Positions 1 through 10,915 of a stretch of 50,665 nucleotides of DNA are shown here, in pieces. The stretch covers positions 1-50,665 of the forward strand of contig MPUH01000491.1 of the NCBI GenBank assembly GCA_001970955.1. Direction: 5' to 3'. The translations under genes and the position numbers were made by a program. Numbering within the stretch: the stretch's first letter is position 1; each line of letters begins with the position of its first letter. This DNA comes from Stentor coeruleus (taxonomy: Eukaryota > Ciliophora > Heterotrichea > Heterotrichida > Stentoridae). The notes beneath the pieces are model-generated. The model searched no databases. It was not told the DNA's origin and saw only the letters and a program-made list of their open reading frames with translations.

Positions 1-105
1 AATAGATAGCTAAAAACACAAATATTTTTGTCTTTATTTTACCTCTGACTATAATTTTTGTTTATTAAATGAACATGATTTAAAAACTAACTTAATAAAT
101 TATTC

Positions 106-3100
106 TTAAAGCCTATTATCCTCGTTATGCCTATCCAGTTCGTTGAAAATATGTTTTTCATCATTCTTGTCACTTCTGCTTGTTCGTTCATTAGCATCAT
201 CTTTAAGATAATTCCTGCATAAAATATATCGTATTACCAATGCATACAGAGTATCTAAAACAATCTGAATAGGTGTGAAAATCAAAATATTAATAATCCA
301 ATAAAAAGTATATTCACTGCAATACACAACTGTCATGTAAATAATTCCAATAATACTAGCTACTGCACATATTGCCAAGATAGTACCTTGAATAGCAAGC
401 CCAAGTCTACTTTTTTCAATAATGCAATTGTATAAAAAGAATGGGATTATAAAACCTTGAGTTATTGCCCATGCTGCAGCTCCTGAATATATAGAACTTT
501 CAAAATAATCACCATAATCATCTGCGCTTTTTTCTTCTGGCGAATTGAAATAAACTTCTAATACTCCTATTAAGCAAAACAGAACTATGAAATTACCCAG
601 GATTTGAAGAGTAAGTATGGATCTACGGAAGTAAGGTTGAAGATAAAACGAGTTTGAGTAAGGATAAACAAATAAAAATGGATCATGCTTTGGGTAATCT
701 TCATTATTATAGTCTAATTTTAAGAATATTCCAACTAAGAAACAGCAAATTAGAATTAGAACACCCATAGCAATAACAGGTCCTCTACCAATTTCACATT
801 GCTTAGAAAATTCATTGATTCTGAATGATGATAGATGATCAAGACTTGCAGTTACTTTGGTTTCTGATATCTTGATTATGTCGCAACCAGAATTTTCCCA
901 TGAATTTGTGTAATTGTAGTATTGGCATTCATGATTCATGTCAAGATTATATGTACCGTTGATTTCAACTTGAATTTTGGATTCTGAAATCAATTGTATT
1001 TCTTTTGATTCTGTTATGACTAAAGAATAATCTATATAGGTTCCTGATTCATAGAAGGATAGTTCAAAAAAGTCATCATTTAAGGTATATTTTGCATAAA
1101 AGATATCGATGATAATATTGTTATCGATTTCAAGGTCTGCGGGAATTGATATATTTGAATGAGAAAAACTTAAATCTAGATTTGGTAAATTCGAACTAAT
1201 TAACCTGTTTGAATAAATGTTTAGTTTTCCTTCAATGTTTAAAAATGATTCACCTGGAAGCTTATCTTGAAACCATGAATTTTTCATTGCTGAGAAGAAA
1301 TTGTGCAAATCTATATATTCAAGCAAAGATATATATTCACTAAAAGAATCAACTATCGATTCAGCTTCTGAATTGGAACAAGATTCAGGATATTCACTAA
1401 GAATATAAATTGTTAAATTGTTCAAATAAGTGAAAATTTCTGGACTGACATAAGTTGAATTTTCAAGAACACTATAAAGGCAGGAGATGTAAAGGTTAAA
1501 GTTTGCATCACTAATAATTTCGGAGTAAAAGTAATTGCCCATAGTAAGCACAATAGTGTTATAAGTATCTTTAGAATCAGCTTTCTTGACATAATAAATT
1601 ACAGCACTAGGGATATCATCATAATTTGTTATACTGTCTAAAAAGTCGTCAATAATAGCTAGTTCTCGTCTTTGCTTAGAATTTGCAGCAGGATTTTCAT
1701 ACAATGTGCATTCATAGTCATCACATACTTCCATTAAAAGTTTTTCTGCATTATCATCTATGAAAACTGAAGCACTGGAAAGCGGACTTGAATTTGTCAC
1801 CCAATATTTTTTATCAGTAGAGTACCCAAATTGATAATAAAGTACGCTTTGAGACGATGAACAACTAATTCCTTCTAAATAATATTTATTGCTTAATTTC
1901 TCGGATTTAAAAGAATTGCAAGTAGGGGGATTACTCCTTGAAATAAATGTATAAGCTATTATGCTCGATGCCGATGCTGGGCTCATTGTAAGAGTGACTT
2001 TATAAGTCGATCCAACTTGCAAAGAAAATGGAGGGATTATAATAAATGAATTTGTAAAGTCAATATTTGAATTAGAATTTAAATCAGGGTCAAAGTCCCA
2101 GCTAAATGTGCTTTCACTTGGTGGTATTATTTTACTAACTAACTTGTAATTTTTACTATTATCTATCACCAATTCAGAAGTCTCAATAATAATTTCTCCT
2201 TTAGCTTGATTATCAATTTTAAATTCAACTTCTTGCTCTGCATTATTTTGAACTGTACTAGCTACAACTTTGAACAAATAAATTGCTCCATTTCTTAATT
2301 GATCTTTAGTTATAGTAAGTATATTTCCTGATGTTGAGCTATAAAGTGCATTCCCATTATTACCAATGCATTCTACTGAACCTTCTTTGCATGACCATTC
2401 ATAGTCAATTGATAAATCCATGTTTTCACTATTTTCTACAGTTGCTATAATTTCCAAATCAATATCAGACCCTATTGTTCCGCCCCATCTGTTAAGCTTT
2501 AATTTGAGTTCATTAATCATTACATCAATAGATATTTGGGCAATTCCATAAGCACCTGTTTGACTTAAGGTAGCATTCGCTTCGATAATATAATTTTTGT
2601 TTTCACTCAAAGTGTTAGGAGGTAAATAAATTGTATCAGGTCTAGGACTATTTTGTAGTATATAATCCAGATCTAATAAGCTATCTGAATAATATTTCCA
2701 ACTATAAGTAAATGCTCCTACCACATTACAAGAAGAGAGTACCTGAGCTTTGATTAAAAGTGGTGAAAATGAATTAACTGAAATCTGACTTCCGTAATCA
2801 AATCCAACAGTAAATAAATACTGATTGGTAACTTTTATCAAAATGCTTTTACTAGATTCAGTTCCATAAAGAATGCTTTTTACAGTAGCATAAATATATA
2901 AATCTTCTGACACCAATAAATCTTTACTCAATGTTAAAACCGGTAAATTCTGCCCTTCTATGTAATTTATAAGACTTTGGCTTGAAGATGAAGCAGACCA
3001 GCTATATTCAAAATCAGTACTAACAATCGCATGCTTGACTATAGGGTCTTCTTGTAAACATGGGATAGAGCAAATTGAAGGGCTAATAATATCTAAAACA

Positions 3101-6100
3101 GGATAAGGTAAATCATATATCATTTTAACTGTAATTATTGTTTCTTGTTGATAGAAATTGCAAAGTTTTTTCAATGGAACAAGACTTGAGTCTATTGTGA
3201 TATCAATATTTACTGCAGGAAGCTGCTCAGAAAATATAAGAATAAAAGTTTTTGAATTAATCCAAGAACACTGTAAATAAATGTCTTCGTAAGAGCTAGG
3301 AAGTGTTACAACTTTGTCACAACTTTGTCCTGAATTCATTACATTTTCTATAAACTCTACAGTAATTTCTTTATAGTCACTGTTATAATAACTGACAATA
3401 TCTTTATCTGAAAATTGATTACTACACTTTTGGCAATTATTAAGTAAATCGTCAAAGTACCCATCATTACATAAACAACTAGATTCATCATAATAACTAT
3501 TCTCAATACAAGTGCAAAATCCTTCAACAAAGTCGGATAAATTTATGCACTTTAGGCATTTTTCTTCACTGTCTAAAACCGAACAAAGTGGATCTGTTGA
3601 GTAAACATCAAAAGAAGTGATTTCAACATCATTCAAATCTCTGGAACTTCTAGCTGTCAATGTAGTTTTGCCAAGGCCTGCAAATTTAATAGAGAATTCA
3701 GCAATGCCAGTGTTAGTAATAACTTTATTATTACCCTCGAATTTTAAGTCTGAAGAATAAAGAGTAACTTCAAGTTCATCAGTATACATCAAATAGTTTT
3801 CAAAAAGCAAAACAAAAACTGTTAGTGTTTGGCCATATTCTATAACTTCTTTTGATCCTGAAAGCATAATTAAATCTATACCATCATCGAGAATACATCT
3901 AGGCTCTTCGTAATAACTATTATTAATACAACTACACATACCATCAATGAAATCAGCTAAGTAAATACACTGTATGCAATTGCTATTTTCATCGAATACT
4001 AAGCATAAAGGATCTACGGAGAAAACATTAAAAGATTCTATTTTTACATTGCTGTAATCTTTTGTGCTTTTTGCTTCTAATTTAGCTGATCCAAGACTTG
4101 TAAAAGATATATAAAATTCTGCTATACCAGTGGTTGTAGTCACCTTATTTTCACCTTCAAATTGAATCCCAAATGAATCAAGTGTAACTTCAGTTTCTTT
4201 AGTATATAAAATACTATTAAGTGTAAGAGAAACAGAGACAGTAAGTGTTTTACCTAGCTTAAGTCTTTCTGTTGAAGCTGCAACTAAAATCAAATTTATA
4301 CCGTCTTCATAAACGCAATAAGGCTCATCATAGAAGGTGTTTTCTATACACTCGCAAAGGCCATCAACGAATTGTGCTAAATAAATGCACTCTAAACAAT
4401 ATTCATCATTTTCAAAGACCATACAAAGAGGATCAACTGAATAAATTGTAAAAAATACAACTTCACAATCATTATAATCTTTTGAGCTTTGTGCGGTTAA
4501 AATTGTTTCTCCAAGATTTGTGAATTGTATCTCAAAATCAAAAATGCCAGTACTACTTGTAACTGAACTTTCTCCAGTCATTACAAGATCAGAAGAAAAA
4601 AGAGTTGCCAGTACTACTTGTAACTGAACTTTCTCCAGTCATTACAAGATCAGAAGAAAAAAGAGTAACTTCAGCTTCTTCTTCATACAAAAAGTTTTCA
4701 TTCAAAAGAAATACAGTCACTGTAATTTTTTCACCTAATTTTAGATGTTTTTCTGAAGAAGATACCATAATTAAACTAGCTCCATCATCAAGTACACAAT
4801 CAAAGTTTTCAAAATAGTAGTGGTTTAAACATTCACAAGTTCCTTCCACAAATTCAGCTAAGTAGATACATTCAAAACAGTTTCTTTCGCTGTCAAATGC
4901 TAGACAAAGAGGGTCTATTGAGTAAATAGTAAAGGATTCAACAACAACATCGGGATAATCTTCAGCAGTGGTAGCCGTTATTACAGCCTTTCCGATGCTT
5001 GTGAACGAAAGAGAAAAATCAGCTATTCCTGTATCGGTTTGGATAGTCATATCACCTTCAAATGTTAACCCAGTTATAGCAATATTGACTTCATTGCTTC
5101 TTTCAAATATTACATAGTCTTGATATAGATAAGTTGTCACTGTTAATATTTCGCCAAGTTTAAAAGTATCACTTGAAGCAGTGATTTTTATTAAATTTAC
5201 ACCGAATTCTTTTAATATAGTCAAGTATTCAGTATCTTGCAATTTTAAATCTGAATTGCTAATATAAAAACCATAATCGTTGTAAGTTAAAAACTTCAAG
5301 TCACTAAAAAGAGCTTCGCCATTAACTGTCGTTTGCACAAGGGTTCCTGAAAGGTAGCTGCTCGTATCTTCTACTCTTCTCGCAGGTGTATCAATAAATA
5401 CAATGATTTCTAGCTCGTATTCAGAAGTTCCTAATTCCCTATCAACTGTAGCTTTTACAGAAAAGCTTTCATTTACTTTTTTTGGCTAAATAAATTTTAC
5501 CTTTTTATCTACGAATTCAAAACTTAAACTATATTGAATATATTTATCAAATATAACTATCGAGTAAAAATCCAAAAATACCAGCATGATTGTTTTTTGA
5601 CCTTCATTTGCAATTTTTAGAGTAGAATCAAAACCATTATTAGAATCAAATGATGAGCTTGTTTCTCCTGAAATTTCATCTCCATAAATTTCTATGAGAT
5701 AATAAGGTAATCCTGAGCCCATACTTAAAGTCCCATATAATCTAAAGTCTTTGCCAGGAGTAACTTCTTTGTTTTCTCCAGAATCCACACTTACGCTCAA
5801 TAAATCACATAAAATTCCATCTCCTTTAAATTCTGGACTAGCACCTTTTAATGAAATGCTTGATACTGCTTTCACAATATAAGTTCTATCACACCATACA
5901 CTAAAGGAAAAGCCTGAAGATCCATTCTCAAGTGTAATGTACCCTTTGAAATATATGATAACTTCAAAGGGTTCAAAATATAAATAAACTTTCACGTTCG
6001 AGGCTATTAGTTCCCCAGAATCAGACCTGTGAGAAATTTTTCCTGCAACCATTGTACTAGCAACAGTAAATTCGTCAAACGAAAGGTAGTCACCTTTTAT

Positions 6101-6151
6101 CATACCTAAGATCGAGACTAAGACTAAAAAAGCTGCCTTAATTTCCACCAT
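106..6151 (-). CDS. Giant REJ/GPS-type membrane protein, frame broken by a 61-bp duplication
   Basis: One gene, read here as three joined pieces. Exon 1 (6151-5501, 217 aa) starts at ATG with a signal peptide (MVEIKAAFLVLVSILGMIKG). A 15-nt intron (5486-5500) follows, then exon 2 in the same frame. An exact 61-bp tandem duplication (4545-4666) shifts the frame; discounting one copy gives a continuous frame of about 1,989 aa ending in TAA. Order: unknown N-terminal domain; four Ig-like modules, each followed by an EGF-like Cys block opening with 'Y/F-S-x-DPLC' (near 4910, 4430, 4005, 3590); a Cys-rich turn; a long beta-rich region resembling REJ domains (about 3100-1700); a GPS-like stretch near 800-930 keeping 'HLSSF' but lacking the usual last two Cys; and about five TM segments (about 250-770). 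Likely a polycystin/REJ-like or adhesion-type surface receptor. Membrane topology is clear; domain names are inference. Its 5' part has a decayed copy at 49.4-50.05 kb. Confidence 0.75.
4545..4666. repeat. Exact 61-bp tandem duplication inside a coding exon
   Basis: Bases 4545-4605 and 4606-4666 are identical. 61 is not a multiple of 3, so the duplication shifts the reading frame of the giant gene; both frames carry the same 'MTGESSVTSSTG' peptide. With one copy the frame runs through cleanly. A perfect odd-length duplication could be a k-mer-sized assembly error or a very recent mutation. Confidence 0.95.
5486..5500 (-). other. 15-nt spliceosomal intron
   Basis: On the minus strand this reads GTAAAATTTATTTAG. 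It contains the in-frame TAG that would otherwise end the first 221-codon frame. Removing it joins '...EFVDKK' to 'PKKVNESFSVKATV...', which stays open down to the duplication at 4.6 kb. Length and GTA...TAG consensus match heterotrich introns. Confidence 0.85.
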
Positions 6152-6639
6152 TTATAAGAATTTAAATTATCTAAGGTTCTTTTCAGAGTGAACTCTAAAA
6201 AATAAATAATATTTGGTACTAATTTAACTTTAAAACCTGAAATTTATCTTACTTGAATTGATTACTTGCTTAGACTACTTAATAATAATAATAAATATTT
6301 TGGAAGCCAATTAAGCCAAAGCAAAAATATTTATATAGCATCCACAAAATGCAAAGATTAAAGTAAGTCTATATCATCTAAACAAGATTCTATTTCGTAT
6401 TTCTTGAATCTTGGCGATATTCAATAGTAAACTTCACATTTTATATAGAAAAAATAATAAATTAAATCTATTATTTTCATTCATGCATCTATATAAAGAC
6501 CTCAAACGAACTCAAAGTTTTCAAGGCTACCTAGCTATGTTATCTAAGCTAAATTCAAGATAATTATTATTATATAAATATGGAAATAATTCTACCAAAG
6601 AAATTTAATATTATTAGGCAGTGAATCAGACTTATAATA

Positions 6640-7080
6640 AACATAGTGTTTATGAGATTTATTAGATGAACTATTTCTTTTTTTGAGATATTTCCAACTA
6701 AAAACTTTTTTGATACTTCTTTAATTCTATCTGATTTGCCCTCATCAATCTAATTTTGCATATCCTTAATTTTAAATCCAATATTCTTAGATATATATAT
6801 ATGCTGTATTTAAAATAACTGATATAGCAATTTAGTATTTTAATTAACCATTTTCAAGACTTTTAATATTACCATATTCTATTTTAATCATTTTTACTAT
6901 TAGTTTTATGGAGTTTTTACACAGATAATTCAATTCAGCCTTTAATGATTTGTATATTCATTGTCCTTTTCTAATAATCATCATAAACAAATTTTAAGTC
7001 GCTCTTAAATACCCAAATTTCATTTTCATTTTATTTTTTAATTTCTTCTAAGTACTTTCTAGCCTCTGACACTAATCTTA
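6640..7080 (-). pseudogene. Decayed reading-frame remnant, family unknown
   Basis: On the minus strand, coding-like fragments appear with scattered stops and frameshifts: 'SEARKYLEEIKK', 'NEIWVFKSDLKFVYDDY', 'LKAELNYLCKNSIKLIVK' and 'EGKSDRIKEVSKKFLVGN'. Related fragments occur in the same order in the right arm (48430-48930, plus strand). The charged, helical character suggests a coiled coil. I do not recognise the family, and part of the similarity simply reflects the inverted repeat. Confidence 0.3.
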
Positions 7081-7102
7081 AGATGATGGTGAAACAAATT
7101 AA

Positions 7103-9010
7103 ATGCTTAGTATCCCTGCCAAAAGAACTGACAATACAAAAATCTTCAAAAACTGTGAGAATTGCATAAAGAAAAACTACGACAAAGCGGCTATGAAAAA
7201 AGTTCGCCAATTCTTAACTTAAGGTCACACATTTTGAGATCAAGTTGCAGTGACTGCTAACGTCGTTTTTGAGGTCTAAACCCAGCGATTCAAAACACTG
7301 CCAGATACTATCGTTATAAAGGTCATAGAAAACCATATCCCAATTGATTCAACCGAATTGAAATTAACCTAGTATGGCAGTGCTACTAGGAAGAAGTTCC
7401 CATTCCTCACATACAAACTTTAAAAAGCTTGTCTACTTTATAACATTGGAGCTCTCTACAGTCATCTAGGTGCTGAAACTGATCTACGTGGCAATGATAG
7501 GCATAAAATTGCCTTAAACACCCCCGAGTGAGAAGGTTAAATGCCTTCAAAAACGCAATGGGATACCTGAATGAAATCCATAAACAAGGTGCTGAGGCTC
7601 GTCTAGAAAAAAATATAGACTTAACCCCAGAGTGTTTATCAATGAATATATCAATCCTCACAGCCCAATGCTACTATGTAATGTATGATAGAATGGATAA
7701 GGCTACAAAAAAGTTAACTTAGCAAATTAGCTTGTAAAATCCACAAAAATGTCGACCAAGCTTTTTATGCTTCGGTATCATTAGAACTTGCAAGGGATTT
7801 CCTAAAGTTTCAGTCACTTTTCATTTTGCTCTTTCTAGTTATTGGATTTCATTCCCAGAAAGAGAAGAAAGGATGAAGTACTGATTTTAGTAAAGAAGTA
7901 GTAAGGTTGGGGTTTGCTAATTAAAATATAGCAAAAGCTATGTAGATCAAAGGTCTGAGAGGGGTGATTTTGGAAGTTGGACGCAATGCTTTGAATATGA
8001 TAGTTAAAGAAAAAGAACTAGCTTAATATAAAAATTTGAGTATATATATGGATGAGATTACTGAATCAAGGACTTTAAGTTTTGAAGAGTTGCTTATGAT
8101 TAAGTCAAAGCTCCCTTTACCAGTGGATATAAAGTTAGAAATGAAAGTTTTATTATGCTTAGTATCTAAAAAGGTCATTACCTTGTGTGCAAAATATAAA
8201 GAAATACTTCATCAGATGGTTTTAATTGAAACTGGGAGGATTAACAATATAAAATAGAAAAAATCAACCGTTAGAGTCTATGAATTATCAAAAAATTAAT
8301 GCTTTAAGTAGTGAGACTGGTCTGACTGAAGCTATATGGAAAAAATTCAACATTTAAAAGTCGCTGAAGGATTTTTCTAATTGAAAACAGCCTGACAAGT
8401 CAGTTAAGGGTGTCAGGAATCATTAACTGATTTGACTGTGACTAGAGAGGAAGATGAGTTTTTTAGTATTTGACTGCTGGCTAACCAAAATTTTATCTTC
8501 TCATGTTCATCATATAACTTATTTTTATTGCCAATAATGGAGTAGAAATAGCATCATAGGGAGCAAAATAAAAGACCTTCAGCTAATTTGTGCAATATTC
8601 TATAGAGGTATAGACAATCTTGGAATATTTACTATAACTAATGGGAAGAATTAGCCTTAAGGCTCAGTAGTAAGATTCTGATACAATAAAATGCTGTTTT
8701 ACCTTTAGATAGGCAAATTGGCAAAGGTTTTGAAAAGATGGATGAGAATCTCAAACCCTTATGAGCTGATATTTTAAATCAGTATGTGAGAAAAAAATTA
8801 GAATTCGAAAGGACTAAAGGAAGCATGCATTCTGATCCTCAAAGGGTGAAGATTTTAACTCAACTCTAAGAAGCAGTTAAAGTTTATAGCAATCTTGCTA
8901 GCATTTTATCTTAAGATCATCAATTCATGCAAATTTCTCATCCCATCTAAGTTTTTTACAGGAGAAATTACCTGATTATATATATTCAAGGAGTCTGACG
9001 AGAATTAAAC
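7103..9010 (+). pseudogene. ALIX/BRO1-domain protein pseudogene, left copy
   Basis: Broken by stops and frameshifts but recognisable from end to end as an ALIX/Bro1-like ESCRT-associated protein. It starts at ATG 7103 with 'MLSIPAKRTD', the usual beginning of a BRO1 domain. Then come 'IGALYSHLGAETD' (7445-7483), 'LNAFKNAMGYLNEIHKQ' (about 7540) and 'DLTPECLSMNISILTAQC' (about 7617), matching consecutive BRO1 helices. A later block, 'LLCLVSKKVITLC..YKEILHQMV' (8140-8225), matches the start of the V domain; near 8815-8960 'FERTKGSMHSDPQRVKILTQL' and the following residues match the end of the V domain. The middle of the V domain is largely lost compared with the right copy. ESCRT function is known for the family; this copy cannot encode it. 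Confidence 0.8.
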
Positions 9011-9020
9011 TATAGATTTT

Positions 9021-9488
9021 ATATGAGTTTATATTTTATTAATTAGAAAGTATAATGCTTATTTTAAGATTATAGTCATTTTGATAACAAGAATATAATA
9101 TTACTATCACAAGCTAGTATCACACCTCTGAGAAGAAATTGTAAAAATTTTCTATTGTGCAATATAAATACTTGAGAATTCAAGAATAAGCATGCCAATT
9201 AAATGCTTAGAATTTTGCGAGAAATTCCTAAATATATGAATAGGAGAATTCTTACATGTTTAAAATATTCTAAATTGTATGTTAGATTCACTAAAAATAT
9301 CTCAAATCAAATCTAAATTATTCTCTTCTAATAAATATATTTTGCCTTTATTTTTTTAATTTTCCTCCAAGCAATACAAATATCTAAAATCCCACAATTC
9401 TCTCATACTTTAAAACAAAAGTCAGCCTATTCTACTCAAAAACTCTTAAAAATTTGACTATCAAAATCATAACTAAATTAAATCCTAC
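9021..9488. other. Gene-free stretch
   Basis: A+T-rich sequence between the ALIX pseudogene and the 3' end of the Cys-rich protein gene. The inverted-repeat similarity ends near 9020. I see no open frame, RNA gene or repeat of note. Confidence 0.6.
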
Positions 9489-10520
9489 TTAATACCAATA
9501 ACTAGAAGTGATAATATTCTTGACACAACGGTCATTTCCAAATTTAGCCACATAGAATTCAACTTCTGTAGCAGTAGCTTCAACTTCTTCATAAATTGGC
9601 TTAGGAACACCTGAGCATGTCGGCATTCCAACATCCAAATAATGACAATCATTAAGCCCAGGATAAGTCATGTATTTCTTAAGTGCTGTCAAATATTGCT
9701 GATACAAATCATCGCCAGGGAATAAAGGACAATACCCTTGACCCATTGAATTAAATCCACATTGACAAGGTGTTTGATATTTGTTATCACTACTCTTGCA
9801 CATTGTTCCTGCTGAACAACTTATAGGCATTGCAACTTTAGGGCTTTTAGGGGCTGATTTACAGACAGCTTGTCCTGGTTGCTGGGTTAGTTCATAGAAA
9901 CCTGATTGACAAGCTAAAGCTGCAGAATCATTTTCGACAAGGGTTCCATCTTGTAATGAGAACAAGTTTATGCACTTTCCGTAGTTGCAAGTTAGAGTAT
10001 TTTTACATAAGTTCATTGTAAGATAGTTTCCACAAGTGCCACCAAGGTTATTTACAGGCTGGCATGATGCTGCTTGTTCAACATTATGACAGTTAAAGCC
10101 TACATCACAATCTGGCTGGTCATTGCAGAAGGCTCCAGTTTTTCCACCTTCACAAACTCCAGTTACTTGATTACAGACACTTAGACCTTGGCAGTCTGCT
10201 TTTGATTTGCATGCGTCTCCAGGAAGGCCACCATAACTAAGTGCTGTACTCCCTTGAACACAAGATGCGTTAAATGGACTGCTTAAAGCCCATGGGCAGA
10301 AAGAACCACTAGGACAAGTTTGCAAGTAATTATTCCCATCCACAGGATAGACACACTGGTTTGGAATTAAGGCTTTTGGAGAACATAAGTAAGGTTCACA
10401 GTAGGTAGCTTTTGATGGTTCTTTATGAGCTCTTGTGAATCTTTGTATGTAACTTGTGTGGAAGTCTTGAAACCCAAAGCAAGACACAGCTAATAAAGCT
10501 AAAAGAAGGACTTTTTCCAT
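9489..10520 (-). CDS. Secreted cysteine-rich protein
   Basis: 343 aa, ATG start, TAA stop, no intron needed. The N-terminus (MEKVLLLALLAVSCFG) is a signal peptide and there is no TM or GPI-like C-terminus, so the product should be secreted or delivered to a vesicle. The mature part has 28 Cys, an even number consistent with disulfides, many in short C-x4-8-C spacing ('CKSKADCQGLSVCNQVTGVC', 'CNDQPDCDVGFNC'). These resemble small EGF/Dickkopf-like Cys modules that are common in ciliate surface and secreted proteins. The C-terminal 60 residues are Cys-poor. No catalytic motif is visible and the function is unknown. It is divergent to the phospholipase D gene, sharing a 395-bp 5' region. Confidence 0.85.
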   Translation of the reverse strand: MEKVLLLALLAVSCFGFQDFHTSYIQRFTRAHKEPSKATYCEPYLCSPKALIPNQCVYPVDGNNYLQTCPSGSFCPWALSSPFNASCVQGSTALSYGGLPGDACKSKADCQGLSVCNQVTGVCEGGKTGAFCNDQPDCDVGFNCHNVEQAASCQPVNNLGGTCGNYLTMNLCKNTLTCNYGKCINLFSLQDGTLVENDSAALACQSGFYELTQQPGQAVCKSAPKSPKVAMPISCSAGTMCKSSDNKYQTPCQCGFNSMGQGYCPLFPGDDLYQQYLTALKKYMTYPGLNDCHYLDVGMPTCSGVPKPIYEEVEATATEVEFYVAKFGNDRCVKNIITSSYWY

Positions 10521-10915
10521 TTATTCAACAGATAGGAAAATGGTTTTCAGATTAGCTTTATGTCTATTTAACTTTTCATAAAAATATTTTTAATATAATG
10601 CTAAACTTTTAAATATAACTCTAATTTCTATATCCAAAATTGAATATCAGCTATCAATTAAAAGCACTAAACTCTCTGCAAAATACCCAAGCCAGCATCT
10701 GTCTATATAGACCTGCTTCTAATCATTTTTATCAAAAGTCTTATTTCCCTGCATTTAAATCATATTATCCGAAGAAAAAAAACTTCTCCATCCTCGCATT
10801 TAGAATCTTAATACCAAAAACTAATCAAATTTAAAGAACTGATTTCATATACGTAAATAGCATCCAAAGCCTTGTACTTAATTTTCTTCATAGTTTTGTA
10901 TATAATAAATAAATT
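10521..10915. promoter_or_regulatory. Divergent intergenic region, Cys-rich gene / PLD
   Basis: 395 bp between two divergent start codons, so it must hold both promoters. A TATA-like TGTATATAATAAATAAATT lies immediately before the PLD ATG. A 64-codon frame at 10640-10834 has no recognisable features and probably is leader sequence. Confidence 0.4.

Larger units (their letters stand above)
5815..9020. repeat. Left arm of a large diverged inverted repeat
   Basis: This stretch aligns in reverse orientation to about 46560-49860. It covers the 5' end of the giant gene, the divergent intergenic region (for example 6364-6450 against 49070-49165) and the whole ALIX pseudogene up to about 9000. The arms differ by many substitutions and by indels of up to about 170 bp, so the duplication is old. 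Boundaries are by eye. Confidence 0.8.

Noticed and set aside
5338..5340. GTG start for a separate 249-codon gene
   Set aside because: The frame is open upstream through a 15-nt intron into an ATG-led signal-peptide exon.
7407..7661. Minus-strand frame of 84 codons
   Set aside because: Lies antisense to the ALIX pseudogene, whose BRO1 motifs explain the coding-like composition on the plus strand.
7103..9010. Transposase or other mobile-element gene as source of the inverted repeat
   Set aside because: Motifs fit BRO1/ALIX throughout, and I saw no transposase catalytic motif, terminal short inverted repeat or target-site duplication.
10640..10834. 64-codon plus-strand frame before the PLD gene
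   Set aside because: No domain, compositionally like the local A/T-rich leader, and directly upstream of a well-defined ATG.
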